A stretch of 64,000 nt of DNA from Pseudobutyrivibrio xylanivorans (GTDB lineage Bacteria > Bacillota > Clostridia > Lachnospirales > Lachnospiraceae), in contig NZ_CP043028.1 of assembly GCF_008935055.1 (NCBI RefSeq), forward strand, positions 2,634,501 through 2,698,500, read 5' to 3'. The notes beneath the pieces were generated by a model. The model worked only from the letters and a program-made list of their open reading frames with translations. It was not told where the DNA came from and did no database searches. This document shows, in pieces, positions 26,562 to 35,860 of the stretch. Numbering within the stretch: the first letter of the stretch is position 1; each line of letters opens with the position of its first letter. The position numbers and the translations under genes were made by a program.

Positions 26562-26585
26562 AGTCTGCGGTGATAAAGGAGCGTT

Positions 26586-26921
26586 ATGGAAGATAAGATT
26601 AAATCAGGATATTTATATGATTTCTATGGTGAGCTTCTAACGGAGCATCAGCGTAGTGTATATGAGATGAGTATAAATGATGATTTGTCTTTGTCTGAGA
26701 TTGCGGATTCCTTATCTATTTCCCGACAGGCAGTTCACGATATGTTAAAGCGTTGTGATCGACAGCTTGAGGAATACGAGGAAAAGCTTCACCTGGTAGA
26801 GAAGTTTATGAATGTAAAGGCCGATGTTCTTCGAATTAACGAACTGACATCGCAGGCACCTAGCAAAGAAACTTTAGCTGAGATTTCTCAGTTATCTACG
26901 TCAATTTTAGAGGAATTATAA
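26586..26921 (+). CDS. ylxM: YlxM family HTH protein
   Basis: 111 residues. A small helix-turn-helix protein resembling sigma region 4 (LSEIADSLSISRQAVHDMLKR at about 36-56), always found next to ffh and ftsY in Firmicutes. Streptococcal YlxM binds Ffh and SRP RNA and modulates the pathway; a DNA role is not proven. It starts 3 nt after GGAGCGTT and ends 3 nt before ffh, so the two are translationally linked. Confidence 0.92.
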   Translation: MEDKIKSGYLYDFYGELLTEHQRSVYEMSINDDLSLSEIADSLSISRQAVHDMLKRCDRQLEEYEEKLHLVEKFMNVKADVLRINELTSQAPSKETLAEISQLSTSILEEL

Positions 26922-26924
26922 TAT

Positions 26925-28265
26925 ATGGCTTTTGATTCACTTTCAGAAAAGCTTCAAGGGGTTTTTAAGAACCTTAGAAGCAAGGGTCGACTTACAGAGG
27001 CTGATGTGAAAGCAGCTCTGAAGGAAGTAAAGATGGCTCTTCTTGAAGCTGATGTTAATTTTAAAGTAGTAAAGCAGTTTACTAATACTGTCACAGAACG
27101 AGCTATTGGTTCAGATGTAATGAATGGCTTGAATCCTGGACAGATGGTTATAAAGATTGTAAACGAAGAGCTTGTTAATCTTATGGGCTCAGAGGTTACA
27201 GATATCACTTATGGTACAGGCGGAGCCATTACCACAATCATGATGGTTGGTCTCCAGGGTGCTGGTAAGACTACCACTACAGCAAAACTTGCTGGTAAGG
27301 TAAAACAGCGCGGCAAGAAACCTCTTCTAGTTGCCTGTGATATTTATCGTCCTGCCGCTATTGAACAGTTGCAGGTCAATGGAAAGAAGCAGCAGGTTGA
27401 GGTATTTTCTTTAGGCGATAAGGAAAAGCCTGTAAAGATAGCTAAAGAAGCTATGGATTATGCTAAGAAGAATGGGTTTGATGTAGTCATTTTTGATACA
27501 GCAGGTCGTCTTCATATAGATGAGGATATGATGAATGAGCTTGAATCCATCAAGCAGAACATCAATATTCTCAATACCATTTTGGTAGTTGATGCGATGA
27601 CAGGTCAGGATGCAGTTAATGTTTCCCAGACTTTCGATGAAAAGATTGGTATTGACGGTGTTATCATCACAAAGCTTGATGGTGATACCAGAGGTGGTGC
27701 AGCCCTTTCTATTAAGGCTGTCACAGGAAAGCCTATTTTATTTGCAGGTATGGGCGAAAAGCTCTCTGATTTGGAGCAGTTCCACCCAGATCGTATGGCT
27801 AGCCGAATCCTTGGCATGGGTGACGTGTTGTCACTCATCGAAAAGGCGGAGGCAGAAATTGATAAGGACGCGGCATTAGCCCTTTCAAAGAAGGTTAAGA
27901 AGGCATCCTTCGATTTCAACGATTATCTCACATCTATGGAGCAAATGAAGAAGCTTGGAGGACTTACCTCTATCCTTGGTATGATGCCGGGTATAAATGC
28001 TTCTCAGATGGCAGAGCTTGAAAATGCTGTGGATGATAAGAAGCTCGCACATATCGAGGCTATCATTCTTTCAATGACTCCAGCTGAGCGTGAGAATCCA
28101 AAATTACTAAATCCTAGCAGAAAGCACAGAATTGCTGCTGGAGCTGGTTTAGATATAGCAGAGGTTAATCGCTTCATTAAGCAATTTGAGCAATCAAAGA
28201 AGATGATGAAGCAAATGCCGAATATGATGGGAAAAGGACGACGCGGAATGCGTTTTCCATTTTAA
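26925..28265 (+). CDS. ffh: Signal recognition particle protein Ffh
   Basis: 446 residues. Binds signal peptides and 4.5S/SRP RNA and delivers ribosomes to FtsY. N domain 1-90, G domain with GLQGAGKTT (109-117), DTAGR and TKLDGDTRGG, and a methionine-rich M domain from about 300 ending in KKMMKQMPNMMGKGRRG. The SRP RNA gene itself was not seen in the window. Confidence 0.97.
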   Translation: MAFDSLSEKLQGVFKNLRSKGRLTEADVKAALKEVKMALLEADVNFKVVKQFTNTVTERAIGSDVMNGLNPGQMVIKIVNEELVNLMGSEVTDITYGTGGAITTIMMVGLQGAGKTTTTAKLAGKVKQRGKKPLLVACDIYRPAAIEQLQVNGKKQQVEVFSLGDKEKPVKIAKEAMDYAKKNGFDVVIFDTAGRLHIDEDMMNELESIKQNINILNTILVVDAMTGQDAVNVSQTFDEKIGIDGVIITKLDGDTRGGAALSIKAVTGKPILFAGMGEKLSDLEQFHPDRMASRILGMGDVLSLIEKAEAEIDKDAALALSKKVKKASFDFNDYLTSMEQMKKLGGLTSILGMMPGINASQMAELENAVDDKKLAHIEAIILSMTPAERENPKLLNPSRKHRIAAGAGLDIAEVNRFIKQFEQSKKMMKQMPNMMGKGRRGMRFPF

Positions 28266-28315
28266 CCGTTAGTAATTTATTAATTTATTGTTTTATTTAA
28301 CAGGAGGAATTAAAA

Positions 28316-28558
28316 ATGGCAGTAAAGATTAGATTAAAGAGAATGGGTCAGAAGAAGAGACCAATCTACAGAATCGTAGTAGCAGACGCTAGAGCACCAC
28401 GTGATGGTAGAAACATCGATGAGATCGGTACATACGATCCAAACCAGGAGCCAGCTGAGGTTACAGTTGACACTGAGGCAGCTAAGAAGTGGATTGCAAA
28501 CGGTGCAAAGCCAACTGAGACAGTTGCTAGACTTTTCAAGCAGGCTGGTGTTCAGTAA
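28316..28558 (+). CDS. rpsP: 30S ribosomal protein S16
   Basis: 80 residues, [28 protein letters not shown] at the start being the S16 signature (shown in part: [21 protein letters not shown]). Strong AGGAGGAATT site. It follows ffh as in other Firmicutes. Confidence 0.98.
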   Translation: MAVKIRLKRMGQKKRPIYRIVVADARAPRDGRNIDEIGTYDPNQEPAEVTVDTEAAKKWIANGAKPTETVARLFKQAGVQ

Positions 28559-28591
28559 TCATTCATAATCGAAAGGTAGAGGAATATAGTG

Positions 28592-28828
28592 ATGAAAGAA
28601 TTAGTTGAAGTAATTGCTAAGTCACTTGTAGACAATCCGGAAGAGGTTGTTGTTTCCGAGAAAGAGGACGCTAAGTCAATTGTTGTTGAACTTCGCGTTG
28701 CACCTTCTGATATGGGTAAGGTTATTGGAAAACAGGGTAGAATCGCAAAGGCTATACGTGCGGTTGTTAAGGCTGCAGCCTCAAAGATTGACAAGAAGGT
28801 AATTGTTGACATCGTTGATGCCGACTAA
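28592..28828 (+). CDS. khpA: KH-domain RNA-binding protein KhpA (YlqC)
   Basis: 78 residues. A single KH domain with the GKVIGKQGRIAKAIRA loop (GxxG is GKQG). KhpA partners with KhpB/EloR and binds many small RNAs and mRNAs, affecting cell length in streptococci. An in-frame GTG at 28589 is one codon upstream; the ATG at 28592 gives the usual MKELVEVIAKSLVDNPEEV. It lies between rpsP and, normally, rimM; here a terminator and a transporter operon intervene. Confidence 0.94.
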   Translation: MKELVEVIAKSLVDNPEEVVVSEKEDAKSIVVELRVAPSDMGKVIGKQGRIAKAIRAVVKAAASKIDKKVIVDIVDAD

Positions 28829-28836
28829 TGGGACTC

Positions 28837-28870
28837 ATGGGCCGGATGCAAATCGGGCCCATATTTTTTA
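28837..28870 (+). terminator. Terminator after khpA
   Basis: ATGGGCC at 28837-28843 pairs with GGCCCAT at 28856-28862, with a few further pairs above, followed by ATTTTTT. Confidence 0.85.
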
Positions 28871-28998
28871 GAATATTGTTTCTTGTGGTATACAATACTT
28901 TATTGCTTTAGTTCAGTAAAGCTTTAAACTGATAACGAAATGCCGTAAAATCACAGCTTCTTCACATTATGAATTATTATTCAAAAACTATGAATAAA

Positions 28999-29074
28999 AA
29001 GAACCCTTGATAATTAAATCTCAATTTATTAGAATAGCTTTTGTGAACAAGGGCGTTCTTATCCTTGTTTTTTT
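28999..29074 (+). terminator. Terminator with a competing upstream pairing
   Basis: AACAAGG 29046-29052 pairs with CCTTGTT 29063-29069 and runs into T7, a terminator just before the small membrane protein gene. AAGAACCCTTG at 28999-29009 can instead pair with CAAGGGCGTTCTT at 29048-29060, which would remove the terminator's left arm. The pairings are visible; attenuation is inference. The rest of 28871-29105 holds no gene that I can see. Confidence 0.5.
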
Positions 29075-29117
29075 GTTATCTTGGATGTCCGTGTGACAGA
29101 AACATTTGTATTTTGAT

Positions 29118-29609
29118 ATGTTTTTAAAAAAGGATTATGACGGAAGCGTATATCAGCTTCCATACGAAGAATCAGAGTTTAAGAAGAATAAAATTATAAC
29201 AGCCATTTTTTGTATTTCTTTTATTCTGATATATATAATAGTAGGTTCTGTTAATACAGCTTCATCAAGAACTATTTGGATTGTATTTCCATTTATGTTT
29301 ATGTTTCTTCCAATGGCATTTAATGCTCTTGGAACTATTAATATGATAGGACTGAAGCCAGTGATGCTTAATGCTGATTATGAGAGATCTATTCTAAGAA
29401 TAAAGAATTGCTCCATGGCTGTATTGGTAATGGCTGTCATTAATATCATTTTGGATTTGATCTTTATTATTCTGAATCATACTGATTTAGATTTTGTTAT
29501 AGAAATTTCTTATATAATGCTCTTACTATTGCTTATAGCTATGGTTGTTGCATTTGGTAAGAAATATGACAAAATGTTTGGAGGGGTTACATTGTACTCC
29601 AATCAATAA
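29118..29609 (+). CDS. Small membrane protein of unknown function
   Basis: 163 residues from ATG 29118 (TTG at 29106 would add four). Four hydrophobic helices can be placed at about 26-46, 52-72, 98-120 and 125-145, with short polar loops, a lysine-rich N terminus (MFLKKDYDG) and the C-terminal GGVTLYSNQ. No Shine-Dalgarno site is clear, so the start is uncertain. I do not recognise the family. It lies in the same direction just before the peptide transporter operon, 61 nt from oppA, behind a possible attenuator. Confidence 0.55.
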   Translation: MFLKKDYDGSVYQLPYEESEFKKNKIITAIFCISFILIYIIVGSVNTASSRTIWIVFPFMFMFLPMAFNALGTINMIGLKPVMLNADYERSILRIKNCSMAVLVMAVINIILDLIFIILNHTDLDFVIEISYIMLLLLLIAMVVAFGKKYDKMFGGVTLYSNQ

Positions 29610-29670
29610 AGATAGTTTGCTCCCGGGGTATTATTTAGGGTGTAAATATATATTATAGGAGGATTTTCTT

Positions 29671-31941
29671 ATGAAAAAGAAAAAGATTGTTTCGCTTCTT
29701 CTTGTCGCAGCTATGTCACTTTCAATGGTTGCTTGTGGAAAGAGCGCAGACACAGCTAGCAAGTCTAGCGAGAGTGGCAGTGAATCTACTTCATCTTCAG
29801 ACACTCCACTTGTTATCGGCTGGGATGCAATGAGCCAGAAGTTCAGCCCATTCTTTGCTGAGTCTCATCCAGATATGTATTTGGATGATAAGTGTGTACA
29901 GATTGGTCTTCTTAGTGTCGACCGTGCAGGTCAGTACATCTTAGAAGGTATTGATGGCTATAAGGCTGAGTACAATGGAACAGAGTACACATATTACACA
30001 CCATCTGATATCAAAGTAAATGAAAACGAAGATGGTACAGTTACTTATGATATCAAGATTAGAGATGACATAAAGTTCTCTGATGGAGAGCCTGTTACTA
30101 TCGATGATGTAATCTTCTCATTCTATGTAGTATCAGATCCTACATATGATGGTCCTTCAACATTTGCTTCACTTCCTGTAAAGGGTATGGAAGAGTATAG
30201 AAGTGGTGTTTCTACACTTTCTAGTCTTATTGCTGAGGCAGGTAAGGACAACACAGATTTCACAAACTTTACGGAAGAGCAGCAGAAGGCATTCTGGGAT
30301 GCTTGTGCAAACGAAGGTGCTGCATTCACACAGTCTATCGTAGATTATATGGTAGAGAATGCTGGTGTTGCTGAAGGTGATGTTTCAGCTGCAGCTGCAG
30401 GTTGGGGCTTCGAGCTTCCAGCAGGCGCTACAACAGAGGATTTCTTCCTTGCAATTGGCGAGCAGTATGGTTGGAATTTCGCATCTATGGATAAGGAAGC
30501 AGCTTCAGTAACAATCGCTGATTCATTCCCTGAGGACGTACTTGCTATGTCTACAACAGGTGTTCAGACAGGTGAGTCTGCAGATCACATTGAAGGTATT
30601 GTTAAGACAGGTGACTATAGCATGACTGTTACACTCACAGAGTTTTCTGCACCAGCTATCGAAAAGCTTGGAACAGCTATTGCTCCAATGCACTACTATG
30701 GCGACAAGTCACTTTATGATTATGACAATAACAAGTTCGGTTTCCCTAAGAATGATCTTTCAATTGTAAGAGAAAAGACTACTAAGCCACTTGGTGCTGG
30801 TCCTTACAAGTTTGTAGAGTACAAGAACAAGATTGCTTATCTTGAGGCTAACGAGAACTACTATCTTGGAGCTCCAAAGATTAAGTCTCTTCAGTTTAAG
30901 GAGACACAGGAGGCTGATAAGATTCCTGGTGTACTTCAGGGAACAATTGATCTTTCAGAGCCTTCAATCTCTAAGGCTGCAGTAGAGCAGATTTCTGGTG
31001 AGAACTCTAATGGAGAGCTTGCTGGTGATAAGCTTACAGCTACACTTGCAGATAACCTTGGTTACGGTTACATTGGTATGTGCGCTAAGAACGTTAAGGT
31101 TGGAAACGATGCTTCAACAGAGCAGTCTAAGGACCTTCGTAAGGCTATTGCAACAGTAATTGCTGCATACCGTGATGTAGTTATTGATTCATATTATGGA
31201 GAGGCTGCTGAGGTTATTCAGTATCCTATCTCTAATTCTTCTTGGGCAGCTCCACAGAAGTCTGACCCAGATTATGAAATCGCATTCTCTAAGGATGTAG
31301 ATGGAAATCCAATTTACACAGAGGGAATGTCAGATGATGAGAAGTACGATGCAGCTCTTAAGGCAGCTCTTGGTTACTTCGAGGCAGCTGGCTACACAGT
31401 TGAAGATGGCAAGCTTACAGCAGCTCCTGCTGGTGCAAAGCTTTCATACGAGGCTATGATTCCTGGTGGTGGAAATGGTGATCACCCAGCATTTGGTATT
31501 CTTACAGGTGCTAAGGAGCAGTTCGCTAAAATCGGTTTCGAGCTTGTAATTAATGACCTTGCTGATTCTTCAGTACTTTGGGATACACTTTCAGCTCAGA
31601 AGGCTGAAATCTGGTGCGCAGCTTGGGGTGCTACAGCTGATCCTGATATGTATCAGGTATATCACAGCCAGGGCGGTTCAGCATACCAGTATGCTGTATA
31701 CTCAGATGAGCTTGATGCTCTTATTGAGGATGCTAGAACAAGTGCAGATCAGTCTTACAGAAAGGCTGTTTATAAGGAATGTCTTGATTTCATCGTAGAC
31801 TATGCTGTAGAAATTCCTACATATCAGAGACAGAACGGTGTTCTTTACTCTTCAGAGAGAGTTAATATTGATTCTCTTGTAAAGGATCCTACACCATTCT
31901 GGATTTGGATGGATGAACTCGCTACACTTGAGATGAATTAA
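29671..31941 (+). CDS. oppA: Oligopeptide ABC transporter, substrate-binding lipoprotein
   Basis: 756 residues, long for the family (about 550-600). Signal peptide MKKKKIVSLLLVAAMSLSMVAC with the lipid-anchored Cys22 in a SMVAC lipobox, then a Ser/Glu-rich linker (about 25-45) and an SBP_bac_5 domain. The extra length is mostly an insertion at about 170-290 of unknown purpose. It captures peptides outside the cell for the OppBCDF channel encoded next. AGGAGG lies 12 nt before the ATG. It ends at a strong hairpin that may keep oppA expression above that of the permease genes. Exact ligands cannot be told; nickel or other small solutes are possible in this family. Confidence 0.9.
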   Translation: MKKKKIVSLLLVAAMSLSMVACGKSADTASKSSESGSESTSSSDTPLVIGWDAMSQKFSPFFAESHPDMYLDDKCVQIGLLSVDRAGQYILEGIDGYKAEYNGTEYTYYTPSDIKVNENEDGTVTYDIKIRDDIKFSDGEPVTIDDVIFSFYVVSDPTYDGPSTFASLPVKGMEEYRSGVSTLSSLIAEAGKDNTDFTNFTEEQQKAFWDACANEGAAFTQSIVDYMVENAGVAEGDVSAAAAGWGFELPAGATTEDFFLAIGEQYGWNFASMDKEAASVTIADSFPEDVLAMSTTGVQTGESADHIEGIVKTGDYSMTVTLTEFSAPAIEKLGTAIAPMHYYGDKSLYDYDNNKFGFPKNDLSIVREKTTKPLGAGPYKFVEYKNKIAYLEANENYYLGAPKIKSLQFKETQEADKIPGVLQGTIDLSEPSISKAAVEQISGENSNGELAGDKLTATLADNLGYGYIGMCAKNVKVGNDASTEQSKDLRKAIATVIAAYRDVVIDSYYGEAAEVIQYPISNSSWAAPQKSDPDYEIAFSKDVDGNPIYTEGMSDDEKYDAALKAALGYFEAAGYTVEDGKLTAAPAGAKLSYEAMIPGGGNGDHPAFGILTGAKEQFAKIGFELVINDLADSSVLWDTLSAQKAEIWCAAWGATADPDMYQVYHSQGGSAYQYAVYSDELDALIEDARTSADQSYRKAVYKECLDFIVDYAVEIPTYQRQNGVLYSSERVNIDSLVKDPTPFWIWMDELATLEMN

Positions 31942-31955
31942 TTTAAGTCTTCTTT

Positions 31956-32008
31956 ATTTCCTAGGGCTTGTGTATAATAGCCCTAGGAAATATTTTGCTT
32001 ATTTTTTT
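31956..32008 (+). terminator. Hairpin terminator after oppA
   Basis: ATTTCCTAGGGCT 31956-31968 pairs perfectly with AGCCCTAGGAAAT 31979-31991 (13 bp, 10-nt loop), followed by ATTTTGCTTATTTTTTT. Probably a partial terminator or a 3' stabiliser for oppA mRNA. Confidence 0.8.
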
Positions 32009-32038
32009 AGATTAAAACTACCTTTAATAAATATATGA

Positions 32039-32127
32039 AAATAAAGGTATTTTATGATGGGATGGGTTATTGAATTTGGTAAAGGACATTTGTCCTTTAT
32101 TTGTCTCACCATAAAATATCTTTATTT
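32039..32127. repeat. 89-nt near-perfect palindrome between oppA and oppB
   Basis: The left arm 32039-32062 pairs with the right arm 32104-32127 at 23 of 24 positions, counting two G-U pairs. Inside, AAAGGACA/TGTCCTTT (32081-32098) forms a second perfect hairpin. Similar ATGAAATAAAGG stretches lie at each side. It could be a transcript-processing stem, a binding site, or a short miniature element (MITE-like). Only one copy is in this window. Confidence 0.7.
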
Positions 32128-32168
32128 ATGAAATAAAGGGGAATAATAAAGAAAGGAATTTTAGTGTC

Positions 32169-33158
32169 ATGAAGAAATTTGTGATCAGACGATTATTATT
32201 ATCAATCGTAATCTTGTTCTTCGTATCGATGATTATCTATGCAATCATGAGATGCATGCCTACATCCTTCGTAGAACAGAAAGCTATGGCTCTTTCACAG
32301 AAGCCAGGAGCTAAGAGCTACCAGGAGTGGCTCGACCAATTAAATGCAGCCTATGGTCTTGATGTAGGTATTGTCCAGGGATATCTTAAATGGTTTGTTA
32401 AGCTTATCACTCAGCGTGATTTTGGAGATAGCTGGTACTTTAACATGCCTGTACTTGAGAAGTTTTCTAGTGTAATTTGGTATTCATTTGCACTTTCACT
32501 TGCTTCATTCATCCTTGAGATTTTTATTGCTATTCCTTTAGGTGTAATTGCTGCAAGAAAGCAGTATTCAGGTGCGGATTATGCCATTACTGTATTTGCT
32601 CTTATAGGTATTTCACTTCCAAGCTTTTTCTTCGCAACAATTCTTAAATGGATTTTTGCAATTAAGCTTCAGTGGTTTGACCTTTATGGTATTGTAGGTC
32701 GTAATTATATGAATCTTTCTACAGGTGGAAAGATTCTTGATATGGCATACCATCTTATACTTCCAGCTATTACACTTACTATTGTTTCAGTAGGTTCTTT
32801 AATGCGTTATACACGTACTAACATGCTAGAAGTACTTAATGCAGATTATATCCGTACAGCTCGTGCTAAGGGTCTTTCTGAAAAGAGAGTTGTAAATCAT
32901 CACGCTTTTAGAAATATTCTTATTCCAATCATCACTCTTCTTGGTGGTACTTTGCCAGGACTTTTTGGTGGTGCTATGATTACTGAAACATTGTTCCAGA
33001 TTCCAGGTATCGGATATACATCATATCAGTGTATTATTCAGGGAGATATCCCATTTGTAATGTTCTATATGTTATTCTTTGCAATGCTTATTCTTTTGGG
33101 CAACCTTATTGCAGATATTCTTTATGCTGTAGTTGACCCACGAGTAAGAGTAAATTAA
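32169..33158 (+). CDS. oppB: Oligopeptide ABC transporter permease OppB
   Basis: 329 residues with six predicted membrane helices. One N-terminal helix (about 8-30), a roughly 60-residue outside loop, then the five-helix BPD_transp_1 core. The EAA-type loop that contacts the ATPase is RTARAKGLSEKRVVNHHAFRN near residue 245. Forms the channel with OppC. Follows oppA after 227 nt containing a terminator and a palindrome, and precedes oppC by 13 nt. Confidence 0.93.
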   Translation: MKKFVIRRLLLSIVILFFVSMIIYAIMRCMPTSFVEQKAMALSQKPGAKSYQEWLDQLNAAYGLDVGIVQGYLKWFVKLITQRDFGDSWYFNMPVLEKFSSVIWYSFALSLASFILEIFIAIPLGVIAARKQYSGADYAITVFALIGISLPSFFFATILKWIFAIKLQWFDLYGIVGRNYMNLSTGGKILDMAYHLILPAITLTIVSVGSLMRYTRTNMLEVLNADYIRTARAKGLSEKRVVNHHAFRNILIPIITLLGGTLPGLFGGAMITETLFQIPGIGYTSYQCIIQGDIPFVMFYMLFFAMLILLGNLIADILYAVVDPRVRVN

Positions 33159-33171
33159 GGAGGAAAGTAAC

Positions 33172-34701
33172 GTGAGCGAAGAGAAGAATTTAAATAATGA
33201 AGAGCTTGCACTTGATGATGCTAACCGCGTTCAGGTTCTTTCTCCTGGAATGATGGTTGCAAAGCGTTTCTTTAGAAACAAGCTTGCTATTACAGGTCTT
33301 ATTATTATTGCCTGCATGTTTTTATTTGCATTTTTAGGTGGTGTAGTTGTTCCGTATTCTCAGTCAGAGGTTTTTTACACATCTGAGGAGATGAAGAAGG
33401 ATTATGCTGGTGCTACAGAAATTTCAGAGTACCAGGTTTTTGCAAATGAGGGAGAAGAGCTTCCAAAGGATATCAGCTCTAAGCTTATCCTTGCTCTTAC
33501 AAAGAAGGAAGCTACTATCACAACACGAGATGGTTCTACATTTGCTTTAAATGAGCTTAATAACGATATTTTTGAAATTGCCAGTGCTGATGGTAGCAAG
33601 AGTCTTGCTTATGTATGCAAGCTTCAGGCATACGCTCCAGAAGGTGGTTTGGTAGAGTCTGGACTTACAGCTGCAATGGTTGCTGCTAGAGCAAATGATG
33701 AGTCAAGCTTTGAGTACAATGGCGCAACTTATACAGTAGAAGAGCATGGCTCAGGTACTATGGTAAGAAATGCTTCCGGTGAGGATGTTGCATATGTTAC
33801 ATCTTACAGTATCAATGCTGTAGAAAATGGTGTTATTATTTCGATTGATTTCAGAGAGGCAGTTGTAGCGGCTATTTCTAGCAAGGCAGATTCTTTTGAA
33901 TTCGATGGAGAGGAATATCAGATTTCTAATAAGAATGGTCAGTATACAATTACTAAATATAAGAATACTAGTGTAATCAACCAGTTTGAGGCACCATCTT
34001 CAAAGCACTTGGTTGGTACAGATGGAAACGGAATGGATCTTCTTGCTCGCCTTATGTACGGTGGTCGTATTTCCCTTCTTATTGGTTTTGTAGTAGTAGC
34101 AATTGAGCTTTGCCTTGGTATTATTGTTGGTGGCTTCGCTGGTTACTTTGGTGGATGGGTAGATACTCTTCTTATGAGACTTGTAGATATAATCTACTGT
34201 GTACCTTCAATGCCACTTTACCTTATCCTTGGTTCTATCATGGATTTCTATAAGGTTGATGCAGGAATACGTATTTTCTATCTTTGTATTGTAATGGGAC
34301 TTATCGGTTGGGTAGGTATTGCCCGTATCATCAGAGGTCAGATTTTATCTCTTAGGGAACAGGAATTTATGACAGCCTGCGAGGCTTGTGGTATTAGCAT
34401 TAGACGTCGTGTGTTCAAGCACCTTATTCCTAATGTTATTCCTCAGCTTGTAGTTTTTGCTTCTATGGATATCGGTGCTGTTATCCTTGCTGAGTCTACA
34501 CTTTCATTCCTTGGACTTGGTGTTAAGTACCCAGCAGCTTCTTGGGGAAATATAATCAATGCTGTTAACGATTCTTACGTTATGACAAACTACTTATTCG
34601 TATGGATTCCAGCTGGTATTCTTATTCTCCTTACAGTACTTGCGTTTAACTTTATTGGTGACGGCCTTCGTGATGCTTTCGATCCAAAGATGAAGAGATA
34701 A
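33172..34701 (+). CDS. oppC: Permease OppC with three extracytoplasmic repeats
   Basis: 509 residues against about 300 in the family. After the N-terminal helix (about 38-60), the outside loop is enlarged to about 220 residues and holds three copies of a roughly 60-residue unit starting near 104, 164 and 226. Each has a helix (LILALTKKE; TAAMVAARANDE; EAVVAAISSKAD), then a strand pair F-x-x-(D/N)-G-x-x-(Y/F), and ends near AYV. The normal permease core resumes at VGTDGNGMDLLARLMYGGRIS, with the EAA loop EACGISIRRRVFKHLIPN near 400. The start follows AAGGAGGAAAG and is GTG. The repeats face outward and might contact OppA; that is inference. Confidence 0.9.
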   Translation: MSEEKNLNNEELALDDANRVQVLSPGMMVAKRFFRNKLAITGLIIIACMFLFAFLGGVVVPYSQSEVFYTSEEMKKDYAGATEISEYQVFANEGEELPKDISSKLILALTKKEATITTRDGSTFALNELNNDIFEIASADGSKSLAYVCKLQAYAPEGGLVESGLTAAMVAARANDESSFEYNGATYTVEEHGSGTMVRNASGEDVAYVTSYSINAVENGVIISIDFREAVVAAISSKADSFEFDGEEYQISNKNGQYTITKYKNTSVINQFEAPSSKHLVGTDGNGMDLLARLMYGGRISLLIGFVVVAIELCLGIIVGGFAGYFGGWVDTLLMRLVDIIYCVPSMPLYLILGSIMDFYKVDAGIRIFYLCIVMGLIGWVGIARIIRGQILSLREQEFMTACEACGISIRRRVFKHLIPNVIPQLVVFASMDIGAVILAESTLSFLGLGVKYPAASWGNIINAVNDSYVMTNYLFVWIPAGILILLTVLAFNFIGDGLRDAFDPKMKR

Positions 34702-34714
34702 TAGAGGTGATAAC

Positions 34715-35860
34715 ATGGCAAAGAAAAATGTAAATTATATATCAGCCAAGGAATCCCGTAAGATTTCAAAAGAGAATCGAAAGATTACTAAGGAATTCGA
34801 GGCTAAGAGAAATAGAAAGCATATTCCAGAAGAGGAATATATTACAAAGATGAAGAACCCAGAGAACTGTGTTGAGTTCGATGATGTTCATACATACTTC
34901 TTTACTGATATCGGAACAGTAAAGGCTGTAGATGGTGTTTCATTTAACGTGCCACAGGGTAAGACTGTTGGTATCGTAGGTGAGTCTGGTTGCGGAAAAT
35001 CAGTTACATCACTTTCTATGCTTCAGCTTGTACAGCGTCCACAGGGGCAGACAGTTTCAGGTGAAATTCGTTTCAACTCTGGTGATGAGTGCGTTAATGT
35101 TGTTAATGCTCCAGCATCAAAGATGCAGGAGCTTCGCGGAAACAAAATGGCTATGATTTTCCAGGAGCCAATGACAGCACTTAATCCTGTATTTAGAGTA
35201 GGTGCTCAGATTGACGAGGTTATCAAGCTTCATCGTCCAGAGATGAGCGATGAGGAGATTAAGAATCGTACAATCGAGATGCTTGGTATGGTTGGTATCG
35301 CTAATAAAGAAGGTGTTTACTCAATGTATCCTCACGAGCTTTCAGGCGGTATGAGACAGCGTATTTGTATCGCTATGGCACTTGCCTGCGAGCCAAAGCT
35401 TATCGTAGCTGACGAGCCTACAACAGCTCTTGATGTTACTATCCAGGCGCAGATTCTTGACCTCCTTCGCGATCTTAAGGACAGAATCAACAGCTCAATC
35501 ATGCTTATCACACACGACCTTGGTGTTGTAGCTGAGATGGCAGATTATGTTGTTGTTATGTATGCTGGTCGTGTAGTTGAAAAGGGTACAGCAAGAGAAA
35601 TCTTCAAGGACCCACGTCATCCTTACACAATTGGTCTAATGAAGTCTAAGCCAGTTGTTGGACAGAAGGTAGATGAGCTTTACTCAATCCCTGGTTCTGT
35701 TCCAAACCCAGTTAACATGCCAGATTATTGTTATTTTAAAGATAGATGTGATATGTGTATGGAATGCTGCAATGGCGAGTTCCCAGAGGAATACTATATC
35801 TCAGATACACATATGGTAAGATGTTACAGATGCAAAGAGGAGGGTGAGAGACATGAGTAA
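34715..35860 (+). CDS. oppD: Oligopeptide ABC transporter ATPase OppD
   Basis: 381 residues. A lysine-rich 45-residue N-terminal extension precedes the ATPase: Walker A GESGCGKS near 89-96, Q-loop IFQEPMTALNP, signature LSGGMRQR and Walker B LIVADEPTTALD. The C-terminal oligopeptide-transport region has a cysteine group (CYFKDRCDMCMECC) that in relatives binds a 4Fe-4S cluster. The stop overlaps oppF by 8 nt. Confidence 0.95.
   Translation: MAKKNVNYISAKESRKISKENRKITKEFEAKRNRKHIPEEEYITKMKNPENCVEFDDVHTYFFTDIGTVKAVDGVSFNVPQGKTVGIVGESGCGKSVTSLSMLQLVQRPQGQTVSGEIRFNSGDECVNVVNAPASKMQELRGNKMAMIFQEPMTALNPVFRVGAQIDEVIKLHRPEMSDEEIKNRTIEMLGMVGIANKEGVYSMYPHELSGGMRQRICIAMALACEPKLIVADEPTTALDVTIQAQILDLLRDLKDRINSSIMLITHDLGVVAEMADYVVVMYAGRVVEKGTAREIFKDPRHPYTIGLMKSKPVVGQKVDELYSIPGSVPNPVNMPDYCYFKDRCDMCMECCNGEFPEEYYISDTHMVRCYRCKEEGERHE

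Noticed and set aside
29106..29117. TTG start for the small membrane protein
   Set aside because: No ribosome site supports it over ATG at 29118; the choice is uncertain but the shorter form is listed.
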